From an uncultured Bacilli bacterium (GTDB lineage: Bacteria > Bacillota_I > Bacilli_A > RFN20 > CAG-449), in the NCBI GenBank assembly GCA_947626895.1, contig CANQTY010000008.1, positions 1 through 40,546 on the forward strand: DNA of 40,546 nucleotides, in the 5' to 3' direction. Of this stretch, positions 16,599-25,390 are shown one piece after another. The notes below the pieces were generated by a model. That model had not been told where the DNA came from. It saw only the letters and a program-made list of their open reading frames with translations, and did no database searches. The stretch's first letter is position 1; every line of letters starts with the position of its first letter. The translations under genes and the position numbers were made by a program.

Positions 16599-17211
16599 TG
16601 GACGTATTTCTCAAAAAATTCAAGAATATGTTAAAAATAACAATAATTATCAAATTATAGGTATTTTAGATAAGAAACATCCTTATTTAAATATTGAGGA
16701 TTGTTTACATGCAATTATAGACTTTTCTTCGCCGAATGCTATTGATTTAACTCTTTCACTTGCCTTACAAAAAAAGGTCCCTTTAATTATTGGCACAACT
16801 GGATATAGTGATAACGATTTAGAAAAAATTAAAAAAGCCGCGGAAAAAATACCTATAGGCATGGATGCAAATTTTTCTTATGGATTTCATCTTTTTAAAA
16901 AATTCCATGAAGGAATGAAAAATAAGAAAAATATCACAAAATATCTTCTTGAAACTCATCATAAAAATAAAAAAGATATTCCAAGTGGTTCCTCACTCCT
17001 TTTAAAAGATGATAATTTAATTACTTTTTCTTTGCGCGGAGGTAATATTCCTGGAGTTCATGAGCTTCGTTATCTATTCGATGATGAAGAAATCATCTTT
17101 ACTCATCGAGTATATGATCGGATGACATTTGTAAAAGGTGCCTTTTTCTTATTAAATAAAATTAAAGATTTATCCCCGTGTTTATATCATATGGATGATT
17201 TTATTCGTTAA
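16576..17211 (+). CDS. dapB: 4-hydroxy-tetrahydrodipicolinate reductase, short form
   Basis: 211 aa against ~240-270 normally. Nucleotide-binding GNGRISQKI at the N-terminus, GTTGYS, the catalytic ETHHKNKKDIPSGSS (about 126-140), and GGNIPGVHE. All core motifs survive, so the shortening comes from loops and the dimerisation region. The start lies inside dapA (23-bp overlap), with its SD-like AGGA in dapA coding sequence. Confidence 0.92.
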   Translation: MNILLVGNGRISQKIQEYVKNNNNYQIIGILDKKHPYLNIEDCLHAIIDFSSPNAIDLTLSLALQKKVPLIIGTTGYSDNDLEKIKKAAEKIPIGMDANFSYGFHLFKKFHEGMKNKKNITKYLLETHHKNKKDIPSGSSLLLKDDNLITFSLRGGNIPGVHELRYLFDDEEIIFTHRVYDRMTFVKGAFFLLNKIKDLSPCLYHMDDFIR

Positions 17212-17214
17212 ATT

Positions 17215-17859
17215 ATGGATATATTATATTTGCAAACTAAAAAAGAAATATCTTTTCCTTTAGATATCAAAGTCTTTGGTCAATATCCTTTTTATATTCT
17301 TATGGATAATACTTCTTCTTTAACAAACATTTTAAAGGAATTTAAAGAAGACATTTTATTTTATCATCTTGAAAAGGAAGCAAATTTTCCCTTATTTAAC
17401 TATCCTAATATATCTTATTATCATGCTCGAATTGAAAAAGGTGCCATTATTCGAGATGGTGTAATTATTAAAGACACTGCGATTATTTTAATGGGCGCGG
17501 TTATCAATAAAAATGCGTATATTGGTGAACATACGATGATTGATATGAATGCCGTGATAGGAAGTAGCGCTATTATTAAAAATCAAGTTCATATCAGCGC
17601 AGGTGTTGTTATCTCTGGAACTATGGAGCCCAAATCAAAACAACCCGTGATTATTGAAGATGATGTCTTTATTGGTGCGAATAGTGTAATTTCTGAAGGT
17701 ATCCATATAGGAAAAGGGGCTATTATTGGTGCACTTAGTTTTGTAAATCATGATGTACCGTCTTATTCTTTAAACTATGGATGTCCTTCTAAATTTATTC
17801 GAAATGTAACTAAAAAAGATATAGAAAAAGTAGGACTTAATTGGACATTAAGAAAATAA
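17215..17859 (+). CDS. dapH: Tetrahydrodipicolinate N-acetyltransferase
   Basis: 214 aa (usual ~236). Left-handed beta-helix acyltransferase: hexapeptide repeats from about residue 70, with the family signature RDGVIIKDTAIILMGAVIN and EPKSKQPVIIEDDVFIGANSV. It acetylates tetrahydrodipicolinate and so fixes the pathway here as the acetylase variant. The N-terminal DapH domain is shortened. Three bp after dapB, no clear SD, likely coupled. Confidence 0.92.
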   Translation: MDILYLQTKKEISFPLDIKVFGQYPFYILMDNTSSLTNILKEFKEDILFYHLEKEANFPLFNYPNISYYHARIEKGAIIRDGVIIKDTAIILMGAVINKNAYIGEHTMIDMNAVIGSSAIIKNQVHISAGVVISGTMEPKSKQPVIIEDDVFIGANSVISEGIHIGKGAIIGALSFVNHDVPSYSLNYGCPSKFIRNVTKKDIEKVGLNWTLRK

Positions 17860-17866
17860 GGTACTT

Positions 17867-17980
17867 TTAAATAGATTCTTTACCTAAAAATAAATCTAAT
17901 GCTGAAATATGATGAACCCCATCATGTTGGTTTTCTACAATTGCAATATGACAATTTGGTAAAAAAGAAGTTAAGGGTAG
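17867..17980 (-). pseudogene. C-terminal relic of an ABC solute-binding protein
   Basis: On the minus strand the frame reads LTSFLPNCHIAIVENQ and then HDGVHHISALDLFLGKESI-stop. This matches LTSSLPNCHIAIEENQ in the intact binding protein at 18766-19686, and the DNA is similar as well. There is no start codon and an in-frame TAA precedes it, so it cannot be a gene. It lies in the opposite orientation to the intact copy, about 1.6 kb from the matching site. It looks like the leftover end of a deleted, inverted paralogue. Confidence 0.75.
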
Positions 17981-18005
17981 TATTTTTTAATTTTTTTAAA
18001 AAATA
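17981..18005. terminator. AT-only hairpin, possible terminator
   Basis: TATTTTTTAA, five T, TTAAAAAATA. It is about 100 bp beyond the stop of the Crp/Fnr gene and about 120 bp beyond the end of dapH. The stem is AT-only, so termination efficiency is doubtful. Confidence 0.35.
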
Positions 18006-18105
18006 TACCCCTTAAGAGGCATTTATCTAAAACATACGGAAACTATTTATTAACCTAAAATTTATAAACTAATTAAAATATTGCAACTCAGACAAAAAAT
18101 TATGA

Positions 18106-18687
18106 TTAATTCTTAAGTTGAATAAAATTTCTTTTTTTAATAATTTTATCTTCTTTTAAAAGAATACTTAAAGATCTAGATAAAGAAGGACGAGGAATAA
18201 ATAGATAAGAAGCTAAATCACTAATAGAAATATGAATTCCTTCTGGATATAGGTTTAAATAATAAAGGATTTTTTGTTCAATAGGATGTTTTGAAAGCAT
18301 CTTAATTCTTTTTTTTGCTTCAAATGTGTCATTGGCTTCCATAGTTAAATACGCTTCTAAAAAGCTTTTATTTTTTGATAATAAAGAAAGTAGCTCTTCT
18401 TTATTAAGACGATATATATGACTTCTTTTTGTAGCAATAACATTTCCTAAATATCTTTTAGATGAGGAAAATAATAAGCTATTTCCAAACATATCGCCTT
18501 TTTTTAGGATGTTATAAATATCTTCATTTCCCTCTTCATCATAGGAAATGATTTTAATTTCACCCTCTAAAAGGAAGATAACTTCACGACAAAGATCTTG
18601 TTCATAAAATAAAATACTATCTTTTTTTAGCCATGTCTTTCTTCCTATATTCATTTCTTCTTTAGTTAATGTATCAAATAAGTTCAT
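18106..18687 (-). CDS. Crp/Fnr-family transcription regulator
   Basis: 193 aa. N-terminal cyclic-nucleotide-binding-like beta barrel (VIFLLEGEIKIISYDEEG, then LKKGDMFGNSLLF), dimerisation helix, and a C-terminal winged helix (ISDLASYLFIPRPSLSRSLSIL). No cysteine cluster for an Fe-S centre is seen, so it is not a classical Fnr; the ligand is unknown. Shorter than the usual ~220 aa. SD GGAG. Divergent from the ABC binding protein with a palindrome between, so it probably controls that transporter and itself. Confidence 0.88.
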   Translation of the reverse strand: MNLFDTLTKEEMNIGRKTWLKKDSILFYEQDLCREVIFLLEGEIKIISYDEEGNEDIYNILKKGDMFGNSLLFSSSKRYLGNVIATKRSHIYRLNKEELLSLLSKNKSFLEAYLTMEANDTFEAKKRIKMLSKHPIEQKILYYLNLYPEGIHISISDLASYLFIPRPSLSRSLSILLKEDKIIKKRNFIQLKN

Positions 18688-18699
18688 AATTTTAACTCC

Positions 18700-18713
18700 G
18701 TAACAAATGTTAC
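18700..18713. promoter_or_regulatory. Candidate operator for the Crp/Fnr regulator
   Basis: GTAACA-AA-TGTTAC, a perfect dyad in the 78-bp divergent intergenic region, directly upstream of the regulator's SD. It resembles the two-fold sites used by Crp/Fnr proteins, though its spacing is shorter than the classic N4-N6. Confidence 0.55.
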
Positions 18714-18735
18714 AAATATTTTAAAGGATTTTATC

Positions 18736-18741
18736 TATAAT
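18736..18741 (+). promoter_or_regulatory. -10 box of the ABC transporter genes
   Basis: TATAAT, 25 bp before the ATG of the binding protein. The region where a -35 would lie is adjacent to the palindrome; no strong hexamer is seen, which would fit an activated promoter. Confidence 0.5.
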
Positions 18742-18765
18742 ATAAATGATTTTGGGAGGTATTTT

Positions 18766-19686
18766 ATGAAAAAATTAAAATTTTGTGCCTTATGTTTATT
18801 ATTAACTTTTAGTTGTTTTTCTTGTTCTAGTAATGAAGATATTGGAGAAATTAACATGATTGCTCCGAATGGTACACCTTTATTATCAATATCTACTTTT
18901 TTAAGTGAACATGAAAATGTAAAATGCTCCGCGGTTGAAGGAAGTGAACCCTTACTTGCAGCTTTTACCTCGAAAGAATATGATTTGATTGTTGCTCCTA
19001 TGAATCTTGGCGCACAACTATACAATAAAGCCAAAGATTATCTTTTATTTGAAACTCTTGTATGGGGTAATTTATATGTTGCATCAAGAAATGAAATGAC
19101 TTCTTTTAGTGATTTAAACGAAAAAAATATCACTTTATTTGGAACCAATCAAACTCCAGATATTGTCATGAAATGTTTAAGTTCTTATCATCAAGTTGAA
19201 TATAATGTTACACGTGTTGATGACGTTAGTAGCGCAAATGCATTACTGCTTCAAAATCAGGCAGAATATATTGTTTCTGCAGAACCATCTCTTAGTAAAT
19301 TAAAAGAAAAAATGCCTAATTTATATACTTTAGATTTACAAGAAGAATGGAAAACTTTTTCAGGAATTTCTTCTTATCCTCAGGCAGGAATCTTTGTGAA
19401 AAAAGATGAAGTAAATCGTTTAAAAAGCACTTTATTATCTTTAAGACAAAATGTAAAAGATATCTTAAAAGATGTTTCATATACTGTTTCTTGTGCTTTA
19501 AAAATAGATAAATTAGCCTCTCTTGGGGAAACAACCCTAACTTCTTCTTTACCTAATTGTCATATTGCAATTGAAGAAAACCAACAAGAAGCTATTGAAT
19601 TTTACTTTACCAAATTAAATGAAATCGGCTTAGGAAAAACTTATGGAGAAAAATTACCAGATGAAGAATTTTACATTACGTTATAA
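18766..19686 (+). CDS. ABC transporter solute-binding lipoprotein (SsuA/NMT1-like)
   Basis: 306 aa. Signal peptide with lipobox at about residues 14-21 (LTFSCFSC), so it is anchored outside the membrane. The mature part has the layout of nitrate/sulfonate/thiamine-precursor binding proteins: IAPNGTPLLS, YDLIVAPMNLG, LFGTNQTPD, EYIVSAEPS. Substrate cannot be told from sequence. SD GGGAGG. The 3' end overlaps the permease start by 44 bp. A decayed piece of a paralogue lies on the other strand at 17867-17980. Confidence 0.85.
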   Translation: MKKLKFCALCLLLTFSCFSCSSNEDIGEINMIAPNGTPLLSISTFLSEHENVKCSAVEGSEPLLAAFTSKEYDLIVAPMNLGAQLYNKAKDYLLFETLVWGNLYVASRNEMTSFSDLNEKNITLFGTNQTPDIVMKCLSSYHQVEYNVTRVDDVSSANALLLQNQAEYIVSAEPSLSKLKEKMPNLYTLDLQEEWKTFSGISSYPQAGIFVKKDEVNRLKSTLLSLRQNVKDILKDVSYTVSCALKIDKLASLGETTLTSSLPNCHIAIEENQQEAIEFYFTKLNEIGLGKTYGEKLPDEEFYITL

Positions 19687-20437
19687 AATTTTCTTTCTAT
19701 CCTCTGGAATTTTATCTTTTATTCTTATTGCTTTTATCTTATCTCAAGTAAATGGAGGGTTTTTATTTCCCCCAATACACGAAGTAATTGGAAGATTTTT
19801 TAGTCTATTTATCGATACCCATTATCTAGAAAAATTTATGATGAGTTTACTTAGACTATTGATTTGCTTAGTCATTTCATTTTTAATTGCATTACTATTA
19901 TCATATTTAAGGCAAATAAAAAAAGAAAGTAGTGAATTTTTTACACCGTTTATCGTATTTTTAAAATGTTCCCCCTTAGCGGTTTTATCTATTTATTTAT
20001 TTTTAATCTTCGGGGCAAATAAAGGACCCTATTTTATTATTTTATCTATGATTATTCCTATTATGATCGAAGCTTTTTTTACCGCGCAAGATTCTATTCC
20101 TAGAGAAATAAAACAAGAACTAATGGTCAATGATGTATCTTCATTTAATAAATATTTTAAAGTCATTTTCCCCTTGATGTTACCTAATATTGCAATGTCT
20201 TTTTTAATGTGTTTTGGCTTAGGACTTAAAGTTGCCGTCATGGGTGAATACTTAATGCAAACACCATCTTCACTAGGTTCCTATCTATATGAATTAAAAG
20301 CCAATTTAGATATTGTTACTCTTTTAAGTGTATTATTATTCTCAATCTTTTTTACTTTAATTATTGATTTACTTGCTAAAATAATCTTTAAAAAACTTCA
20401 ACAAGTATTATTTAATCATTCTGATTTGGTTTCTTAA
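19643..20437 (+). CDS. ABC transporter permease (SsuC/TauC-like)
   Basis: 264 aa with about six membrane helices. The EAA-loop region is around residues 165-190 (VNDVSSFNKYFKVIFPLMLPNIAMS), the contact site for an ATPase. Preceded by AGGA in the end of the binding-protein gene. No ATPase gene follows; instead the 3' end runs 26 bp into the convergent NACHT-LRR gene. The ATPase must be elsewhere or shared, or the operon was truncated here. Confidence 0.88.
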   Translation: MEKNYQMKNFTLRYKIFFLSSGILSFILIAFILSQVNGGFLFPPIHEVIGRFFSLFIDTHYLEKFMMSLLRLLICLVISFLIALLLSYLRQIKKESSEFFTPFIVFLKCSPLAVLSIYLFLIFGANKGPYFIILSMIIPIMIEAFFTAQDSIPREIKQELMVNDVSSFNKYFKVIFPLMLPNIAMSFLMCFGLGLKVAVMGEYLMQTPSSLGSYLYELKANLDIVTLLSVLLFSIFFTLIIDLLAKIIFKKLQQVLFNHSDLVS

Positions 20438-23400
20438 ATACTTTGATATCCTTAGGTTTTGGAACTAAATCATAAAGCCTTTCAAGAATAGCACGATAAT
20501 CTCCATTATAGTTAATCTTTTCAAGCGAAGTACATCCATCAAAGGAAGTTTTAGAAACATAAATTAAAGAATTTGGCAAAGTAACCTCTTTTAATGCAGT
20601 ACAATTGTTAAAAGCAATCTCTGCAATACCTAAGCAGTTGTTTCTAACCTCATAACTCTCTAACGTGGTGTTTTCTTTAACTCTAAGTAAAACATTACCA
20701 ACATATAAATCCACGTCATTCGAGGCTAAAAAAATCTTGAAGAATTTACAATTTGTAAATGCATTTGCGCCTATATCTTCTAGACGAGAATGGCTTTCCA
20801 CAGTAATAGATTCCAAATTTTCATTATCATTAAAGGCATAGTCTGCAATATAAGTGATATACCAAGGAATATAGACCGATGTAATATCATTACTCTTATA
20901 GTAATATAATGTATTCCCTAGAATGACTAAATTGGGTTGTTCGTTAAAAAAGCGTGTCCCATCAAGAGCGTAAGAATAAACTCGATCTAATTCATTTTCA
21001 TGGATAATCTTTAATTTATCACAGAAATAAAAGGCAAATTCTTGTAAAGTTATAACATTTTTTAAATCGATTTCTTCAAGATATTCTTGATAAGAAAAGG
21101 CTCCTTCTAGGATGTTTTTTGTCTCATGAGGAACACTATATTTTGTTTCCGTTTTATATAAGGGATAATAGATTAAATTTTCCTTACCCTTTGTAAATAA
21201 AACCCCATCACTTAGTTCAAATAAGGGCGAATGATTGATAATTTCTACTTGGGTGCATTCAAAGGGGTTTCTTCCAATGATTTTTAAACTCTTAGGTAAA
21301 TAGACCTTTCTTAAATAGATATTATTAGAAAATATCCAGGAATCGATTTCTTCTATATTTTCTTTAATCTTTAATTCACTATTTTTTACATCATATGGAT
21401 AAAAGATGATACGTTTTGTAGGATTATCAATAATCATCCCATCTTTTTCTTTTAAAAAATACTTATTATTACTTTCAATATGTAGAGAAATACAATTTGC
21501 AAATGCACTCCTTCCTATCGTCATGAGCGATTTAGGAAGTGTCAATTCTTTTAGTTTATAACAGAAGCGAAAAGCACTTTTTCCTAGTTCTATAAGCCCT
21601 TCAATTAAATTAAATTCTTCTAAATCATAACACCAATAAAAAGACCATGAACCAATCTTTTTCACCCCATCTAAAAGTTTTATAGATTTTAAACTTTCAC
21701 ATTTAAAGAAAGCAAAGTCTTGTATTTCTTTTAACGTCGAAGGAAATACAATAGTTTTTAAGTTGTTACAACGGGCAAAGGAATTATAAGGAATCTCTTG
21801 AATTTCACTTAAAATCAATACCCCAGTTAAATTATGGATATTAAAGAAAGATGATTGTTTTAGACCTTTGATTTCTTTAGAAAGGATGATATGACCCATA
21901 TACTCTTTTTGACATGAAATGATATTGTCATCTTTTATAATTAATGACTTATTCATTTCTTCTTGAATTTTATTTATTACTTCAAGGGTTCTTTGAAGTT
22001 TTTCTTCTTTTACGTATTGATTTAATTGCGATTTTAAATCTTCTTTTCTAAAGATTTCTCCTGTAATAAAGATATTTTCTATATAAAATAGGTCATGAAG
22101 TTTTTCTTTTTTAATCAGCAGAAGAGCCACATCAAAAAGTAAATATTTTTCAATATAATAAATACTCCTTGGATAAAGAATATTGTTTTCTTCTTGTTCT
22201 TCTTGATAAATCCGTTTTAAAAGATAATAAGCAAATTCTTTTTTCATTGTGCCAATCAATTCATTTGCCAAAGCAAAATAATCTTCATCTAAAACACTAT
22301 TTAAAATCACTTCTTCTATCAAAGGGGTTAAATAAGATAAAGGCATTTTCGTATACGCATTAGAGATGATTAAGAAGATATATTGAATGACATCTTCATC
22401 ATGATGAGATTTACAAAGTTCTACAATATATTTTTTATTTTCTTCATAGTTTTCATTTAATAGATCATAAAGTTTTAAAGCTAAACAATATTCATATAAG
22501 TCCTCGACACTAAAATATTGACTCTTATTTTTATTTTCTTCCTTAAAACGGATATCAAAAGCAATTTGTTTTAATTTTTCAATAGAAATATTGCTTTCTA
22601 CGACGTAGAATTTTTCCATATAATTTTTTAGTAACGCAACTTTATTAATCCGTGATAAAAAATCATCATCAGAGTTATTAATATAATATAAAAGTGTGAT
22701 GTTATAGGCATTATTAAAGAGTTTATTTTTCGCAACAATCATCTTTAATTCATGAATATAATCCACATTTTGATTGGTATTTAAAAAGAGATTATCAACG
22801 AGTTGATACTTTTGGGACATGGATAAATCAACAATTCGATAATTCACACACCCCTTAGAAATAAATTCATCATGAACATAAATTAAACGCACATCAAATA
22901 AAGATTCGAATTCTTTGATATAGCGATCTAAAAGAAGGATAAAGTCTTGATCAATCGATTCATTTAATCCATCGATAATTAAAGTAAGTGAATACTTTTT
23001 AATTTTCTTTATAAAATCTTCTTTTTGCAAAGGTTTATTTAAAAGTGAAGTAAATTCTTCATATAGATAACTAAGGATAGAATCATGATGGGAGGAAAGA
23101 AAATTTCCCGCATTCATATAAAAACATAATTTATTTTTATAAGGAAAATATTGCATTAATCTTAAACATAATAAAGTTTTTCCCATGCCATGGGAGCCAA
23201 TAAGAGAAATATCATTTTTCATATTGACATTAAAGATTAAATCATAAATGCTAATTAAATCATCTTCACTTCCATGATAAGAAACAAGATTATTTTCGAT
23301 ATAAACGTATTTAAAAAAGTGTTCGTAATCACATTTTTTATCGATCTTACATTGATTAAATACTTGTTGCCCCATTAAATAGATGAACTTTTTATAATAC

Positions 23401-23546
23401 TTTTTAAAATGCATCTTTATCATGAGGATTTGATAAAAATGAATGATATATTTACGAAAGACAAATAAAATGAATGTTCCAAGAATCATGGAAACAATAC
23501 CAATAATTAAACTCATCATTTCAGGACTAATCATAAATATATTCAT
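20412..23546 (-). CDS. Membrane-anchored NACHT-like NTPase with C-terminal BspA-type LRR
   Basis: 1044 aa. One transmembrane helix at about 8-30, followed by a Lys/Arg-rich stretch, which predicts the rest to be cytoplasmic. NTPase: Walker A GSHGMGKT (about 119-126), Walker B-type LTLIIDGLNES (about 190-200) as in NACHT proteins. A helical region follows to ~560. From about 570 to 1020 come LRR_5/BspA repeats (AFFKCESLKSIKL, SFYWCYDLEEFNL, AFNNCTALKEVTLP). The order anchor-NACHT-LRR recalls NLR-type sensors. Activation by ligand binding to the LRR is inference, as is any role in phage defence. SD AGGAAG. Preceded by the pepF terminator, so it has its own transcript. Confidence 0.82.
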   Translation of the reverse strand: MNIFMISPEMMSLIIGIVSMILGTFILFVFRKYIIHFYQILMIKMHFKKYYKKFIYLMGQQVFNQCKIDKKCDYEHFFKYVYIENNLVSYHGSEDDLISIYDLIFNVNMKNDISLIGSHGMGKTLLCLRLMQYFPYKNKLCFYMNAGNFLSSHHDSILSYLYEEFTSLLNKPLQKEDFIKKIKKYSLTLIIDGLNESIDQDFILLLDRYIKEFESLFDVRLIYVHDEFISKGCVNYRIVDLSMSQKYQLVDNLFLNTNQNVDYIHELKMIVAKNKLFNNAYNITLLYYINNSDDDFLSRINKVALLKNYMEKFYVVESNISIEKLKQIAFDIRFKEENKNKSQYFSVEDLYEYCLALKLYDLLNENYEENKKYIVELCKSHHDEDVIQYIFLIISNAYTKMPLSYLTPLIEEVILNSVLDEDYFALANELIGTMKKEFAYYLLKRIYQEEQEENNILYPRSIYYIEKYLLFDVALLLIKKEKLHDLFYIENIFITGEIFRKEDLKSQLNQYVKEEKLQRTLEVINKIQEEMNKSLIIKDDNIISCQKEYMGHIILSKEIKGLKQSSFFNIHNLTGVLILSEIQEIPYNSFARCNNLKTIVFPSTLKEIQDFAFFKCESLKSIKLLDGVKKIGSWSFYWCYDLEEFNLIEGLIELGKSAFRFCYKLKELTLPKSLMTIGRSAFANCISLHIESNNKYFLKEKDGMIIDNPTKRIIFYPYDVKNSELKIKENIEEIDSWIFSNNIYLRKVYLPKSLKIIGRNPFECTQVEIINHSPLFELSDGVLFTKGKENLIYYPLYKTETKYSVPHETKNILEGAFSYQEYLEEIDLKNVITLQEFAFYFCDKLKIIHENELDRVYSYALDGTRFFNEQPNLVILGNTLYYYKSNDITSVYIPWYITYIADYAFNDNENLESITVESHSRLEDIGANAFTNCKFFKIFLASNDVDLYVGNVLLRVKENTTLESYEVRNNCLGIAEIAFNNCTALKEVTLPNSLIYVSKTSFDGCTSLEKINYNGDYRAILERLYDLVPKPKDIKVFKKPNQND

Positions 23547-23628
23547 AACTTCTTCCTATCTTTAAGAAAATTATAAAAGAAAAGAGTGATATTGAAAAGA
23601 TATTTTAAAAAGGAAATTTCTTCCATAG

Positions 23629-23670
23629 AAAAAGTTTTACTCCAGAGAGAAGGGAGTAAAACTTTTCTTT
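23629..23670. terminator. Strong terminator between pepF and the NACHT-LRR gene
   Basis: Arms of about 14 bp (AAAAGTTTTACTCC and GGAGTAAAACTTTT) with a 9-nt loop. On the minus strand it follows the pepF stop by about 20 nt and ends in ACTTTTTC. It is nearly symmetrical. Confidence 0.85.
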
Positions 23671-23689
23671 AAGATAAATTTAATCACCA

Positions 23690-25378
23690 CTAGAGGTCAA
23701 TAGATTTTAAATAGCTCTTTAAGGGTTGAACAATCTTTTTCACCGTACCTTCTTCAAAAGGATTCTTTAAATGAGCTTTTTGAAGAAGTGTTACGAAAGG
23801 ATATTTCCCTCCGAGCTTGCATAAACGGACATACTTTTTCCAAGTCTTTTCATGATTCTTACGATCTTCATTGAAGAACTCAAAGGCTAAGACTTGCGCT
23901 AAAGTATAGTCAATATAATAAAATGGGGAACTAAAGACATGGTGTTGTTTCATCCACCAACCCCCACGTTCAAACACAGGCGCGCCATCATATTTTTTAT
24001 GTGGTAAATATTTTTTTTCAATTTCTCTAAATTTCGCACATCGTTCTTGATGTGTTGCAGTTGGATTTTCATATACCCAATGTTGGAATTCATCAATTGT
24101 GACTCCATATGGAATAAAACGAATGGAATCCGCGGTATGAGAATATAAATATTTTTCTGTATCTTCTTTAAAGAATAAATACATCCATGGATGGGTTAAA
24201 AATTCCATACTCATAGAATGAATTTCACAAGCTTCAAGTGTTGGCATACGATATGAAGGACAAGCGAAATTTCTTGACATATAGCCTTGGAAAGCATGAC
24301 CAAATTCATGAGTTAAAACATCGACATCACCAGAAGTACCATTAAAATTAGAAAAGATAAATGGCACTTTATATTTAGGAATATAAGTCATATATCCTCC
24401 TGGTGCTTTACCATCTTTTGCTTCAAGATCCATCAAATGGTGTTCATTCATTAAACGGAAGAAATCATCGGTTTCTTTAGATAAATCATGATACATCTTT
24501 TGCGCATTTTCTATTAGATAATTCTTATCTCCTTTTGGAGTAGCATTTCCATCTAAGAAGTCTAAGTTGTAATCAAACCATAAAGGTTTTTTAACGCCAA
24601 TTCTTTTTATTTGTTCTTTAAATAATTTATTTGTAAATGGAACTAAATCTTTATAGATTTGTTCTCTATATCCTTTGACCATCTTGGGATTATAATCGGT
24701 TCTACCTAAAGAATAATATCCCATTTCAACAAAGTTTTTATACCCAAGTTTTTGAGCACAAGTAGTTCTTAATTTTACTAATTGATCATAAATCGCTCCG
24801 ATTTGTTCATCATGTTCTTCAAAGAAGGAAGCAGAAGCTAAAGATGCTTTTTCACGAACACTACGATCAGGAGATGTCGTAAACTTTCCTAATTGAGCAA
24901 GAGTATATGTCTTTCCTTCAAATTCGATTTGTGCGGAGGCAATAATTTTCGTATATTCAGAACATAAACGATTGATTTCTTGTAATTCAGGAATGATTTT
25001 CTCATCAAAACACTTTAAAGAAACTTCCGCCATATTGAAAAGATGGCTCCCCCATTTTTTCTCTAATTCTTTACGATATTTCGCATGAATGAGAGCTTTA
25101 GTAAATTCATTATCTAAAGATGAAATTAAAGGAGATATCTCATCGATATATTCTTGATCTTTTTGATATTTTTTATTTTTTGTATCAATCGAATACCAAA
25201 TTTGAATTAAAGTAAAATCCGTGGAGATTTTATCTTCCATTTTAAAATACTTTTTTAAGGCTTTATTTTGTGCTTCAAAACTTGGGGCATTATTAAATTC
25301 CTCAAGTAATGCTTTATATTCCTTTTTAATGCGTTCCAAATTGGGACGATGATATTTCATTTCTTCAAAATTTTTCAT
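23690..25378 (-). CDS. pepF: M3-family oligoendopeptidase
   Basis: 562 aa cytoplasmic zinc metallopeptidase that degrades short peptides. The zinc motif HEFGHAFQG (about 360) and the downstream Glu helix (TLEACEIHSMSMEF) are intact. Length fits the shorter M3B group. SD AAGGAG; starts 12 bp after gpmI, so co-transcribed with it. The symbol is by family similarity; substrate range is not inferable. Confidence 0.92.
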   Translation of the reverse strand: MKNFEEMKYHRPNLERIKKEYKALLEEFNNAPSFEAQNKALKKYFKMEDKISTDFTLIQIWYSIDTKNKKYQKDQEYIDEISPLISSLDNEFTKALIHAKYRKELEKKWGSHLFNMAEVSLKCFDEKIIPELQEINRLCSEYTKIIASAQIEFEGKTYTLAQLGKFTTSPDRSVREKASLASASFFEEHDEQIGAIYDQLVKLRTTCAQKLGYKNFVEMGYYSLGRTDYNPKMVKGYREQIYKDLVPFTNKLFKEQIKRIGVKKPLWFDYNLDFLDGNATPKGDKNYLIENAQKMYHDLSKETDDFFRLMNEHHLMDLEAKDGKAPGGYMTYIPKYKVPFIFSNFNGTSGDVDVLTHEFGHAFQGYMSRNFACPSYRMPTLEACEIHSMSMEFLTHPWMYLFFKEDTEKYLYSHTADSIRFIPYGVTIDEFQHWVYENPTATHQERCAKFREIEKKYLPHKKYDGAPVFERGGWWMKQHHVFSSPFYYIDYTLAQVLAFEFFNEDRKNHEKTWKKYVRLCKLGGKYPFVTLLQKAHLKNPFEEGTVKKIVQPLKSYLKSIDL

Positions 25379-25390
25379 TATATTCTCCTT

